From: Chlamydia trachomatis
Lineage (GTDB): Bacteria; Chlamydiota; Chlamydiia; Chlamydiales; 2-12-FULL-49-11
DNA length: 64,000 bases
NCBI GenBank assembly: GCA_945872565.1
Contig: CAMBZN010000001.1
Coordinates: 96,223 to 160,222, forward strand
Direction: 5' to 3'
Below are positions 29,952 to 40,190 of this stretch, one piece after another (within the stretch, counting starts at the first letter, position 1; every line of letters starts with the position of its first letter). Under the pieces are notes generated by a model. The model was not told the DNA's origin, did no database searches, and saw only the letters and a list, made by a program, of their open reading frames with translations. The position numbers and the translations under genes are program-made.

Positions 29952-31385
29952 CTATTGGTCTTGCAGGTCTAAATTTTCCTCATGATAGATACCTTCTTGC
30001 CTGAGGCAAAGAAAAATCAACAAACAACAGACTCCTGAAAGAATTTGAGGGTGCACACCGGGAAGTTTAACCAAAAGAGAGGCAAACCCATTTCCGTAAA
30101 GAACAGATTCTAAAAATGGCTTTGAGTACATTTCATTTACCCTCCAAAGAGGGGGAAAAATAAAGGAAAGAATCAGCAGAACTAATGTGGGAATCATAGA
30201 AAGGGGAAAGTACATGTTGTAAAAAATTCCCCAAAGAGAAAAAAATGGAAAATACCCTATTAAAAGTGGCAACAAAACAATTTGAATGACCATGGAGAGA
30301 ACTCCTCCAAGCAAAAGCATTCTTAGTACGAAATAGGCTATTTTATCGAAAAAGGGCATCAAAAGGAGCGTTTTTTGATCTCTTTTTCGGCAAAACAAAC
30401 CGGTAATTTCAGATATCAATGGGTAGAGAGTTAAAATCGCAAAAGTTGCCAGGTAACTTAAAGAAAAAGAGAGGTCAAACAGGCAATAGGGCGAAATCAA
30501 AAAGGAGATCACCCCTGCTAAACCAAGAGCATTTAAAGGTAGCGCAACTGTTGAAATTAAGATGCTTACCAGGTAGATTGTTATTGCTAAAAAGGCTCTT
30601 GAGACTGAAGCTGAAGAACCAAGAAAAAGTAAATACACCCATGCAAAAAACAAAAGTACTATCAATGACCACTTTTTCGGAAAAATCAAACTAAGGGGAA
30701 CTGAAAGTACAAAAATCACCCAACCAAAATGAAAACCAGAAATTGCCAACGTGTGAAGCAACCCCACAGCTTTAAAGCGCTCCTTTATGAACAAATCGGA
30801 AACATCACCAGTGACAAGACTTGAAAAATAGCCCCTAACATCATTATCTAGGGTATGTTTATGAATGATCTTTTCAGCCCCTCTTTTGCATCGATACCGA
30901 AGTTCAGCAAGAGAAAAAGTCAAAGAAACTTTTTCCCAAGATGCCGGTTGCAAAAAATAGCCATAAGGGGATCGTTTTATTGTTCCCGTCACAATAAAGT
31001 CTTGATCAAACAAAGGTCGATGTTCCCCTTCAATGGGTATTATGCAGGAAAGATTTTCAAACTCTTCTAAAGAGGCAGTTTTAAGTATTGGAATGTTTGC
31101 AGAAAGATACAGTTTTCCATTAGATCTTTTAAGCACTTTTGGAGTGATGTAGGCCTCCACAAAGTCTTTACGGCAGAGGGGAGGCTTCTTCTGTTGAATA
31201 AAAAAAATGGCAGTTGTAGCGGATAATAAAATATACCCAAGGACAAACGAGCGCTTTTTATGGGTGAAAGCAAATAAAATCGGATAGATCATTCCCATCG
31301 AACATAATGCTCCAGAAAGAATGGATCCGAAGATAAATAAGGCAGGAAATCTCTCCCAATTCAACTTGTTAGAAAATAGTTTCAT
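29952..31385 (-). CDS. comEC: ComEC/Rec2-family competence membrane protein
   Basis: GVRGYFSSLVTGD-like region, RFKAVGLLHTLAISGFHFGWVIFVLS, SASVSRAFLAITIYLVS, many TMs. Confidence 0.85.
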   Translation of the reverse strand: MKLFSNKLNWERFPALFIFGSILSGALCSMGMIYPILFAFTHKKRSFVLGYILLSATTAIFFIQQKKPPLCRKDFVEAYITPKVLKRSNGKLYLSANIPILKTASLEEFENLSCIIPIEGEHRPLFDQDFIVTGTIKRSPYGYFLQPASWEKVSLTFSLAELRYRCKRGAEKIIHKHTLDNDVRGYFSSLVTGDVSDLFIKERFKAVGLLHTLAISGFHFGWVIFVLSVPLSLIFPKKWSLIVLLFFAWVYLLFLGSSASVSRAFLAITIYLVSILISTVALPLNALGLAGVISFLISPYCLFDLSFSLSYLATFAILTLYPLISEITGLFCRKRDQKTLLLMPFFDKIAYFVLRMLLLGGVLSMVIQIVLLPLLIGYFPFFSLWGIFYNMYFPLSMIPTLVLLILSFIFPPLWRVNEMYSKPFLESVLYGNGFASLLVKLPGVHPQILSGVCCLLIFLCLRQEGIYHEENLDLQDQ

Positions 31386-31431
31386 AGTAAAACTATGAAT
31401 ACATGAGGCTTAAATGAAAAGACTTTTTACA

Positions 31432-31827
31432 TTAAGCAGGTCTATGCCCATCTTTAAGACGAACATAATACCATACCCCAAACCATCCAGTACCGTTAGT
31501 AACAATCCGTTCTAGGGCAAAATCTTGGATTCGCTTGTATAGTATTTCATAAGGGGGGTCGATATCAGGAAACTGTGCACGATGAAGGTGCCTTTCTAAC
31601 GCCAACATAAACTGCACTTGAGTTACAGTAAAAAGATAGAAATCACATTCTTTTAGAGGATGGTTATTTATTCTCATCAAAGCTCTTAATGTGGCAGCTG
31701 CTTTATGAATACTATCGTGCAAAGAGCTTGCTCTTAAATCTTTATGTTTTATTTCCTCTGCTATAGCTGGGTAAGAAGCTTTCAATGTATCTACAAATCC
31801 CAATTCAGGTGTTCTATAAAGATGCAT
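31432..31827 (-). CDS. Hypothetical protein
   Basis: 131-aa ORF; no recognised domain. Confidence 0.55.
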   Translation of the reverse strand: MHLYRTPELGFVDTLKASYPAIAEEIKHKDLRASSLHDSIHKAAATLRALMRINNHPLKECDFYLFTVTQVQFMLALERHLHRAQFPDIDPPYEILYKRIQDFALERIVTNGTGWFGVWYYVRLKDGHRPA

Positions 31828-31931
31828 ATATTAATCCTTTTTTTAAATAAAATTATATTATTAAACAGTTGATATAATATTAAACTTATTAACTATTTTA
31901 ATATATCGCATCTAATTATAGCTAGATAAAA

Positions 31932-33200
31932 CTATTCTTTATTTATTTTTAGATCATCATTTAAGGAGCCGTGGATAATTCTTGCAGAGCGAGCGCCAGT
32001 TAGGTGATGTAATGCCCATTCAAACATCACAGAAAGTCTATTTTTAAACCCCATAAGGTAGGCTATGTGGACAAACGCCCAAACAGACCATGCAAAAATT
32101 CCTTTAAAATTCCATCCCCCCACAGAGGCAACAGCTTTTCCCGATCCAATAGTAGCAAGGCTACCCTTATCAAAATAGCGAAATTTTGGGCGTATTTTAT
32201 CCTCAGGATTTTTTAAAAGTTTTGCCATAAACCGCCCTTGTTGAATGGCAACACTTGCAACCCCAGGGAGTTGTTTTCCTTTTTTTGTGGTAAAATTTGC
32301 TGCATCACCAAGAACAAAGATGTTTGAATGGTCGGGAATGGATAAATCGGAACAAACAATAGCCCTTCCAGCTCGATCGAGGGGAATATTTAGAGTTTGT
32401 AATACCTTTGGGACCATATTACCAGCTGCCCAGATAATATTATTTGATTCGATGAATTTATCCCCCATTGTCACCCCATTTTCATTGATATCGGTAACAA
32501 TTGTATTGGTTAAAATTTTTACCCCCATTTTTTCTAGCGTCTTTTTCGTATATGTCGATAAACTTTCAGGAAAAGGGGGAAGGGGGCGGCTTGCCCCTTC
32601 AATCAAATAAATATGAGCATTTTGAGGATTAATATGTCGAAAATTTCTTTTCAGGGTGGTTTTTAAAAGCTCGGCAATAGTTCCGGCAAATTCTACACCG
32701 GTAGGACCTGCTCCAATAATTACAAAATTAAGAAACTTTTGCCTGTTTGAGGCATGATGCTCTCTTTCGGCCCTTTCAAAAGAAGTGAGAAGATGATTTC
32801 TAATGAGTAGTGCATCTTTAAGGGTCTTAATTCCAGGAGCATATTTTTCCCAACTAGCATTACCAAAGTACGAATGCATGGCACCGATTGCAATCACTAG
32901 GTAATCAAAGTGGACAATTTCATTGTTTTCCAAAGTGACGGTCCGTTTCTCTTTATCAATAGCTATCACCTCTCCCATTAAGACAGTGGTGTTCTTTTGG
33001 CGAGCAAAAATCTCCCTTAAAGAGAGAGAAATATCTCGAGGTGAAAGGGTTGCAGTTGCTGCCTGATATAGAAGGGGTTGAAAAAGATGATGGTTTTTCT
33101 TATCTATTAAAATAATGTCTAAGTTCGCCCGTTTTAGGTTTTTACAAGTATTAATACCTGCAAACCCTCCACCGATAATAATGAGTTTTTTTCTTTTCAT
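31932..33200 (-). CDS. Type II NADH dehydrogenase (NDH-2) / FAD-dependent oxidoreductase
   Basis: KKLIIIGGGFAGINTCKNL, LFQPLLYQAATATLSPRDIS, VIIGAGPTGVEFAGTIAEL, VFVLGDAANF. Start set at MKRKKL. Confidence 0.92.
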   Translation of the reverse strand: MKRKKLIIIGGGFAGINTCKNLKRANLDIILIDKKNHHLFQPLLYQAATATLSPRDISLSLREIFARQKNTTVLMGEVIAIDKEKRTVTLENNEIVHFDYLVIAIGAMHSYFGNASWEKYAPGIKTLKDALLIRNHLLTSFERAEREHHASNRQKFLNFVIIGAGPTGVEFAGTIAELLKTTLKRNFRHINPQNAHIYLIEGASRPLPPFPESLSTYTKKTLEKMGVKILTNTIVTDINENGVTMGDKFIESNNIIWAAGNMVPKVLQTLNIPLDRAGRAIVCSDLSIPDHSNIFVLGDAANFTTKKGKQLPGVASVAIQQGRFMAKLLKNPEDKIRPKFRYFDKGSLATIGSGKAVASVGGWNFKGIFAWSVWAFVHIAYLMGFKNRLSVMFEWALHHLTGARSARIIHGSLNDDLKINKE

Positions 33201-33273
33201 AGCTCCTCTTAATTCTATACTTAAAACCAACAATGCAGTAAAGTCAAGCCCTGAATTGCGTGGGAATAAATTT

Positions 33274-34224
33274 ATGCTAACAGTCGAAGATTTTTTTCAT
33301 GATTTTGGGGACCATCTTTCTTTAGTAATGAAGGCTGGAAAGGATGGTTTAAGCAAAACGATCACTGTTCCTGATATTGAAAGACCAGGGCTTGCCCTCA
33401 CCGGATTTTTAAATGGATATTCATTCAATCGAATTCTTATTTTCGGAAGGATCGAAATGGAGTATCTATTTTCATTATCAACATCGGTTCGAAAACAACG
33501 ACTCTCCAAAGTCCTTACAGAAAAACTCCCAATGGTCATTGTAACAAGGGATGTAGAACCTCTTGAGGAGCTTAAAAATCTTTGTGATCAAAGAAATATT
33601 GCCTTGTTTAATTCAAAACATACAACTTCCCATGTGATGCAAAAGATTACCTACTTTCTAGGCAGAGCATTTACAAAATCAGAGTCTTGTTATGGTACTT
33701 TAGTAGAGGCTTTTGGAAAGGGAGTATTGATTCAAGGAGACTCATCCGTAGGAAAAAGCGAAACAGCTTTAGGGCTGATAGAAAGACAGCACAGGCTTGT
33801 TTCTGACGATATAGTGATCCTTTCAAAAAGAGAGGGGGCCTACATAGAAGGGGAAGGGCCTGCTATCACTGCCCACTTGATGGAAATACGAGGCATTGGA
33901 ATTATCAATGTAGCTCATTTATATGGCGCAGTATGTGTAAGTGAAAAAGCAAGGATCGATGTGGTTGTTAAATTAGAAGAGTGGGACGATGACCACTTTT
34001 ACGATCGAGTGGGTGTGGAAGAAAAGCATAAAGAGTTTTTAGGGGTAAAAATACCTTATTACATTTTGCCAGTAAAGCCAGGAAGGGATGCGGTCCTTTT
34101 GATTGAAACAATTGTGTTAAATCACCGTCTGAAAATGATGGGAGTGAACTCGGCAAAAGAATTTAATATCAAGCTTCTAGACACAATGGCTAGAAAACAG
34201 AAGGAGTCGGGAAATGTTGTTTAA
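33274..34224 (+). CDS. hprK: HPr kinase/phosphorylase
   Basis: GKGVLIQGDSSVGKSETALGLIERQHRLVSDDIVIL (P-loop), MEIRGIGIINV signature. Start set at MLTVEDFF. Confidence 0.93.
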   Translation: MLTVEDFFHDFGDHLSLVMKAGKDGLSKTITVPDIERPGLALTGFLNGYSFNRILIFGRIEMEYLFSLSTSVRKQRLSKVLTEKLPMVIVTRDVEPLEELKNLCDQRNIALFNSKHTTSHVMQKITYFLGRAFTKSESCYGTLVEAFGKGVLIQGDSSVGKSETALGLIERQHRLVSDDIVILSKREGAYIEGEGPAITAHLMEIRGIGIINVAHLYGAVCVSEKARIDVVVKLEEWDDDHFYDRVGVEEKHKEFLGVKIPYYILPVKPGRDAVLLIETIVLNHRLKMMGVNSAKEFNIKLLDTMARKQKESGNVV

Positions 34225-34285
34225 AATAGTAGTTGATAAAATCTAATTTTATCAGATAAGATTACAATCTTATCTTGGTTCTTTT

Positions 34286-36031
34286 GTGAAAAAACAGAAA
34301 AAAGAAATTCATTTAGAAGGAATACCCATCAGTGAAGGCATAGGTATTGGCACGTTCTTTTTATTCAAAGGAAAAGAAACCCCCATACCAGAGTTTGCAA
34401 TCACTTCTTCGCAAGTTAGTTATGAAATTGCGAGGTATCGAAGAGCTCTATCTCGTTCACGTGAGGAATTAGAGTCATTATATGACCACCTACAAAAGGA
34501 AGGGTCCCAAGAGGTGTGCAGTATCATCGATACACACATTCAAATGTTGCAAGATCCAGTGATAGCGCACTCCATCGAAGAAAAAATAGCTCATATGCGT
34601 CAAAATACGGAAAGTGTTTTTATGTATGTTATTGACGAGTATAAACGGTTGTTCAGAAAGCAAATGAAAGGAGAAGGTGCAGAAGAGCGCCTCCTAGATA
34701 TCAAAGATCTCTCTCATCGTATCTTGCGTCATTTAAATCCCTCTCCAAAGCATGAAACAATTCAGCAGTTGCCACATTCTATCTATGCAGATTATGAAAT
34801 TATCCCTACAAAAGCGGCAGAGGCAAAAAAGGGGTTTATTGAAGGATTTATTTCTAAAATAGGCGGTGAGATGTCCCATTCAGCAGTGATTGCAAGGGCT
34901 AAAGGAATTCCGTTTGTATCTGGAATTAATTTGACTTTTCTTGAAGACGTGGGGAGGGAAAATGTGATCATCGATGGATATACTGGTCAGGTTATCATCA
35001 GCCCAGAGAAAAAAACTTTAGAAAAGTATTTTGCCAAAAGCAAATCATCGGCCAAAGAATTTGTTTTTTTTCCAAGCTATCAAAAGGATCTTACTACAAA
35101 AGATGGAGAAAAAGTACAAGTTTCTGCCAATTTTGATTGCATGGACGACTTAAAAAAAATTATTGAATACAAGATCGATACTGTGGGATTAATTCGTACC
35201 GAATTTTTGTTTCTCCAAGAGGCTGTAACAACTCTCTCTCTTGACTTTCAGGTGGAAAGGTATGAAGAAATTATCAACGGAGCAAATGGAGCGATTCTCA
35301 CATTTAGACTCTTTGATATAGGAAGTGATAAAAAAATCATCGAAATGGATGAACTAGAACCAAATCCTGCTCTTGGGTGTAGGTCCATACGTTTTCTTAT
35401 GAAATACCCTGAAATTTTCAAAAAGCAGGTAAAAGCGTTATACCAAGCATCTCTAAAGGGATCTATTCGGCTACTTCTCCCTCTTGTTACCGATTACGAT
35501 GAATTGATAACAGCCCTTTCCTTTATCGAAAGTTGTCGCAAAGAAATTTCAAAGGAACTTCAAACGCCCATTTCGAAATTAGCCATCGGCTGTATGGTGG
35601 AAGTTCCCTCCTTTGCCTTGATGGCAGATCACTTTGCAAAAGTGTGTGATTTCTTCTCTATTGGTACAAATGACTTAATGCAGTACACCCTTGCTATGGA
35701 TCGGATTTGTCCTGAAAATGAAAGCATCTTTCAAATCAGTCACCCCTCCATTTTACGGTTAATACAACTTGTTGTTTCTGCAGCAAATAAAGAGGGGATT
35801 GAAGTCAGTATTTGTGGTGAGGCGGCATCATGTGAAAAATATACAAAGCTTTTAGTCGGTCTTGGAATTAGACATTTTTCCTGCAGCATTCGGTTGATCC
35901 CAGTAATTAGAGCGGCCCTTTCAAATATAGATGCAAAACAAGCAACGATTTTAGCAACTTCCGCCCTTGCATCTGCGACATCTTTAGATGTTTGTGAATT
36001 GTTATTAGAAAAGCTAGAGCCAGTTTTTTAA
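34286..36031 (+). CDS. ptsI: Phosphoenolpyruvate-protein phosphotransferase (enzyme I)
   Basis: GGEMSHSAVIARAKGIPFV, GLIRTEFLFL, FRLFDIGSDKKI, DFFSIGTNDLMQYTLAMDR; GTG start. Confidence 0.95.
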   Translation: MKKQKKEIHLEGIPISEGIGIGTFFLFKGKETPIPEFAITSSQVSYEIARYRRALSRSREELESLYDHLQKEGSQEVCSIIDTHIQMLQDPVIAHSIEEKIAHMRQNTESVFMYVIDEYKRLFRKQMKGEGAEERLLDIKDLSHRILRHLNPSPKHETIQQLPHSIYADYEIIPTKAAEAKKGFIEGFISKIGGEMSHSAVIARAKGIPFVSGINLTFLEDVGRENVIIDGYTGQVIISPEKKTLEKYFAKSKSSAKEFVFFPSYQKDLTTKDGEKVQVSANFDCMDDLKKIIEYKIDTVGLIRTEFLFLQEAVTTLSLDFQVERYEEIINGANGAILTFRLFDIGSDKKIIEMDELEPNPALGCRSIRFLMKYPEIFKKQVKALYQASLKGSIRLLLPLVTDYDELITALSFIESCRKEISKELQTPISKLAIGCMVEVPSFALMADHFAKVCDFFSIGTNDLMQYTLAMDRICPENESIFQISHPSILRLIQLVVSAANKEGIEVSICGEAASCEKYTKLLVGLGIRHFSCSIRLIPVIRAALSNIDAKQATILATSALASATSLDVCELLLEKLEPVF

Positions 36032-36324
36032 GCAAAACCTGGAATGTTTAAACCGCTCCCTTCCATGGACCTTTCCACTGCCTCCTCTGCGGCTTTAAAA
36101 GCAGAGGAAATAAGATCTTCAAGCCCTTCGACATCTTCAGGATCGACACATTCTGGGTTGATGGAAATTCTTTTAAACGCTTTGGTCCCGGATAAAATCA
36201 CTTTGACAAGGCCCCCAGCAGATGCACCCACAATCTCTTTTTCATCCATACTTTTTTGCATTTCCGCCATCTGTGATTCCATAGCTCTGCGTTGTTTTTT
36301 CATTTTTGAAAATCCGCTACCCAT
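36028..36324 (-). CDS. YbaB/EbfC-family nucleoid-associated protein
   Basis: GSGFSKMKKQRRAMESQMAEMQKSMDEKEIVGASAGGLVKVILSGTKAFKRISI; adjacent to dnaX. Confidence 0.9.
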   Translation of the reverse strand: MGSGFSKMKKQRRAMESQMAEMQKSMDEKEIVGASAGGLVKVILSGTKAFKRISINPECVDPEDVEGLEDLISSAFKAAEEAVERSMEGSGLNIPGFA

Positions 36325-36361
36325 AGTAAGCTCCTTTATATTATGTGTTTAGTTATATTGT

Positions 36362-37648
36362 TTAGACATTTCTATCAAGTTTAGCCTCAAGCTCCACAGC
36401 AGCAAACTGTAAAATTGTTTCCCGAGGTGTTTTGTCTTCTTCAGTTTTGGGAACTTGTACTTTTGCGATGGGCTCTTTTGCTGGCAGGTGGGGGGTTGTT
36501 TCATTTTTAAACCCTTGCAAGTACTTTAAAATTTCTTGCCCAGATTTTGCGTATTTGCACGATAAGATTTTTTGTAGGAGCATTTCCACATGAATTTGTT
36601 TTCTAACAGGGGGAAAGCTGTAGTGATAGGTATCGCTTAAGATATTTAAGATCGCAAGAACTTGATCAATTGTATAGATGGAGGAGGAAAGTTTGTATCC
36701 TTGGATTTCCTCTTGCGTGAAAAGAAGGGATTCTTCTGATGGTTGTTTAAGAATTGATTGTGCATGGTGTTTAAAGTGAAGGGATAGATCATCGATAAGC
36801 GATGAGAGATTAGTATGCAGGGAAAAAAGTTTTGGCCCTAGAGTAAAAGGGATGGTTTGATCAAAGTCTTTAAAAGCTTGATCCAATGCAAAAAAATATT
36901 TTTTCGGACAGGTGCCTAAAATGGTGTAGAGTTCATCGGTTGTAATCGATTCTTTGCCGTAGGCAACGATATTTTCTAGAAGAGATTCAGCATCGCGCAT
37001 ACTTCCATCTCCCAGACGTGCGATCAAAGAGAGGCAATCGTTGTTTATTTTTTTAGAGAGACTTTGAGTGATAAGCAGAAGTTTTGCTTTGATTAGCTCC
37101 AAAGAAATTCGTTTTAAATCGATACGTTGACAGCGGGAGAGAATAGTGGGAGGGATTTTATGAGCCTCTGTGGTTGCTAGGAAAAATTTAGTATTGGAAG
37201 GGGGCTCTTCAAGGGTTTTTAACAGGGCGTTGAATGCTTCTTTGGTGAGCATATGCACCTCGTCGATGATGTAGATCTTAAATTTTCCTTGGAATGTTGC
37301 GTATCCGACAGATTCGTTGATGTTTCTGATGTCATCAATTCCCCGATTGGAAGCTCCATCAATTTCTAATACATCAAGGGAGGAGGAACTTGTTATTTCT
37401 TTACAGGAATTGCAATGGTTGCAAGGTTCTCCATTTTCTGGTTGAGAGCAGTTTAAGGCTTTAGCAAAAATACGGGCAAGGGTTGTTTTTCCAGTTCCAT
37501 GCAGCCCGGTAAAAAGATAGGCATGAGCTAATTGTTTAGAGGCAATTTGATTTTTTAAAATGGTGATGATTGCTTGATGACCTGTAACGTCTTTAAAGGT
37601 CATGGGACGGTACTTTCTAGAAAGTGCGATATATTCATCTGTTTGCAT
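36362..37648 (-). CDS. dnaX: DNA polymerase III subunit gamma/tau
   Basis: YIALSRKYRPMTFKDVTGHQAI, YLFTGLHGTGKTTLARIFAKALNC, zinc-binding CNHCNSCKEI, IIDEVHMLTKEAFNALLKTLEEPP. Start set at MQTDEY. Confidence 0.95.
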   Translation of the reverse strand: MQTDEYIALSRKYRPMTFKDVTGHQAIITILKNQIASKQLAHAYLFTGLHGTGKTTLARIFAKALNCSQPENGEPCNHCNSCKEITSSSSLDVLEIDGASNRGIDDIRNINESVGYATFQGKFKIYIIDEVHMLTKEAFNALLKTLEEPPSNTKFFLATTEAHKIPPTILSRCQRIDLKRISLELIKAKLLLITQSLSKKINNDCLSLIARLGDGSMRDAESLLENIVAYGKESITTDELYTILGTCPKKYFFALDQAFKDFDQTIPFTLGPKLFSLHTNLSSLIDDLSLHFKHHAQSILKQPSEESLLFTQEEIQGYKLSSSIYTIDQVLAILNILSDTYHYSFPPVRKQIHVEMLLQKILSCKYAKSGQEILKYLQGFKNETTPHLPAKEPIAKVQVPKTEEDKTPRETILQFAAVELEAKLDRNV

Positions 37649-37788
37649 AAAAATCTCCAAAAAGCGTATTTTAATATAATTTACTATCATGTATCAAGAG
37701 ATAGATGAAGGGGAGTGTAACAGAAAAGGTGTTTTTTTAGCGCAAAAAATACTGGAAGAGTTTAATATACAGAGGAAATAGGAAACTT

Positions 37789-39921
37789 GTGTTTAGGAAA
37801 AGGATAAAAAAAGAAAAGAAAAATTTGGGAAAAACATTCTCAAAAAGGGATTATTTTCTCTTTTTTGTCTTAATTTTTGCCCTTGCGGGGTTTTTTCAGT
37901 TCCGAGAAAGGAGTTTTTTTGTCTTCGAATTAAACAGTGTAGCCCCAAAAGATATTGTTGCAATCGAGGATTTTTCTTATTTAGACAAAAAACAAATGAC
38001 AGTTCTAAAGCAAGAAGCACTCGTTGATTTGGGTAAAATTTGGCGAATAAAAGAGAGCGATTTAAATAACATTGAGACGGATTTTTTAAGGCAGCTTTCA
38101 AATCATCCCGCTTGGAGAAATACTTATCCAGTAACCTACAATGAGATGACTCAAATCTCCAAGCACCTGATAAAAAAATTAGAGAGCTGGCATTTTACCG
38201 ATCGAAGAACCTATAAAAAGCGAGAAGAGATCGGGTTACCTGTCCTTCATTACTCTATTATAGAAGATGCAGTTGTTAAAAAGCCTCTTACCTTACCCAA
38301 TGAATTTTGGAGAAAGTTAGAAAGAGAAATGAGTGCTAAAAACAGCCAGTATGTCAAAGAAATTTCGTACGTTGTGGGATTTTTTAGAGGAAATCGATAT
38401 CTTTTAGAAAGAGACCATGATGAACGGGCGGCAATGGAAAAAAGTATTTTCATAACCGTTCCTGAAGTCTTCTCGTCAAGGTCACAACATGATATTATAG
38501 TAAAAAAAGGGGATCAAATTACTCAACAGGAATATGATCAAATTTTAGCTATGAAAGAGGCCTTAAAAGCATCTCGTAATGTGTTTTCTGTAGTTAAAAT
38601 GATCTCTTCAGTTTTGCTGGCGTTGTTAGTTGTAGGAATTGGTTGGATGTTTTTCTACACAAAGCACCCGAAGGTGCTTAAAAATACCAATAAACTAACA
38701 TTATATATTGTGTTGATCATCTTAACATGTGCGATGGCAAAGTGTAGTGAGTATGCGATCAACTCAAGTCCATATGCAATTGCTACTTTTTTTCAATTTC
38801 CGATTATTATTCCCTTTTTATCAATATTACTGGCGGTATTTTTTAATGAAAGTATTGCATTGTTTACAAGTTTATTCCTAACAGTTCTGATCGGTTTTAC
38901 TATATCCATAAGTCATAATCATTTTGTTATTATCAATGTGTTTGCTGGGATTGTGGCATCATTAAGTGCTGCAAAGATGAAAAAGAGAAAGGAGATTTTT
39001 TTTGTTTGCTTTAAGGTTTGGGGCGTTTGTTCTTTTGCGACGTTAATCTATTTACTTTCTGTTGATAGATTGTTTAACCAAGAAGCTATTTTACAGCTAG
39101 GATCGTTTGCGCTTAATATTGTCGTGATTGCAATTCTTTTAGTAGTTGTGATCCCAATTATCGAGCTTGTCTTTCATATTATGACAAATATTGCGTTGAT
39201 GGAATATATTGATCCGACCCATCCATTATTGCAAAGATTGAGCTTGGAGGCACCTGGAACGTACCAGCACTCACTATCTATTGGGCACATTGCAGAGTAT
39301 GCAGCAAATGCAATTGGAGCAAATGGGATGTTGTGCCGGGTGACAACCCTTTATCATGACGTTGGAAAGCTAAACAACCCTCATTATTATACAGAAAACC
39401 AGTTGATGACAGGGCAAAAGCCGTTTAATATCCACCAGCTTTTAACCCCTATTGAATCTGCCTATATTATCAAAAGTCACATATTAGATGGGGTTGCACT
39501 GGCAAAACAATATAATCTCCCTAAAATCTTTATTGATATTATTTTAGAGCATCATGGAACTACCTTGATCAAGTTTTTTTATCTGGAGCAATTGAAAAAG
39601 ATGAATGGAGAGGAATCTGATGTTGATGAAAAGGCGTTTAGGTATCCAGGTCCTAAGCCTCAAACAAAAGAGTCAGCAATTATTATGCTTGCAGATTCTG
39701 TGGAGGCTGCCTCAAGGACGCTTGAAGAAAATACAGAAGAGGCGGTGCGAAAGTTAATAGAAAAAATCACCTGCTCGAAAATTTTAGACAACCAGTTTGA
39801 TGAGTGCAATCTCACCTTTGATGAGCTAGCTACTGTCAAGCAAAAGCTTGTAGAGATAATCAAAGCTACACATCATTTGCGTATCAAATATCCAGATGAG
39901 CCACAATCAAGGAAATATTAA
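37789..39921 (+). CDS. 7TM-HD (PgpH-like) HDIG phosphohydrolase, probable c-di-AMP phosphodiesterase
   Basis: EAPGTYQHSLSIGHIAEYAANAIGANGMLCRVTTLYHDVGKLNNPHYYTENQ, IILEHHGTTL; extracellular 7TM-7TMR_HDED-like N-terminus and TMs. Confidence 0.9.
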   Translation: MFRKRIKKEKKNLGKTFSKRDYFLFFVLIFALAGFFQFRERSFFVFELNSVAPKDIVAIEDFSYLDKKQMTVLKQEALVDLGKIWRIKESDLNNIETDFLRQLSNHPAWRNTYPVTYNEMTQISKHLIKKLESWHFTDRRTYKKREEIGLPVLHYSIIEDAVVKKPLTLPNEFWRKLEREMSAKNSQYVKEISYVVGFFRGNRYLLERDHDERAAMEKSIFITVPEVFSSRSQHDIIVKKGDQITQQEYDQILAMKEALKASRNVFSVVKMISSVLLALLVVGIGWMFFYTKHPKVLKNTNKLTLYIVLIILTCAMAKCSEYAINSSPYAIATFFQFPIIIPFLSILLAVFFNESIALFTSLFLTVLIGFTISISHNHFVIINVFAGIVASLSAAKMKKRKEIFFVCFKVWGVCSFATLIYLLSVDRLFNQEAILQLGSFALNIVVIAILLVVVIPIIELVFHIMTNIALMEYIDPTHPLLQRLSLEAPGTYQHSLSIGHIAEYAANAIGANGMLCRVTTLYHDVGKLNNPHYYTENQLMTGQKPFNIHQLLTPIESAYIIKSHILDGVALAKQYNLPKIFIDIILEHHGTTLIKFFYLEQLKKMNGEESDVDEKAFRYPGPKPQTKESAIIMLADSVEAASRTLEENTEEAVRKLIEKITCSKILDNQFDECNLTFDELATVKQKLVEIIKATHHLRIKYPDEPQSRKY

Positions 39922-39951
39922 TTTAAAACACTACTTATATTAGATTTTTAA

Positions 39952-40176
39952 AAAACTATTAAATCTCCAGGAAAAGGGTTTGAGTGGAAAGGAAAGGGCA
40001 CTCCAGAAAGCGGAGAGGGGAATTGGGTAAGAGGTAAAAGAAGGGATATGGAAAAATTAAATCCAGATTTAGATCACTGCGATCCTATTGGTCCCCATTG
40101 GGATTATCATGGGCCAGCTTTTCCTGAAGGAATACGAATAAAACCCGATGGAACTTGGGAAGTAAAGGAACCTTAG
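39952..40176 (+). pseudogene. Start-less ORF resembling the polymorphic toxin type 37 C-terminal domain (orphan toxin module)
   Basis: Reads KTIKSPGKGFEWKGKGTPESGEGNWVRGKRRDMEKLNPDLDHCDPIGPHWDYHGPAFPEGIRIKPDGTWEVKEP*; no in-frame canonical start between TAA (39949) and the toxin-like region. Confidence 0.7.
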
Positions 40177-40190
40177 TAATATAAAAAAAT

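Noticed and set aside
30419-31273. ORFs overlapping comEC on both strands
   Set aside because: Basic or low-information shadow ORFs inside a well-supported TM protein gene.
33115-33273. N-terminal extension of the HprK ORF
   Set aside because: Overlaps the start of the NDH-2 gene on the other strand; HprK family start fits MLTVEDFF at 33274.
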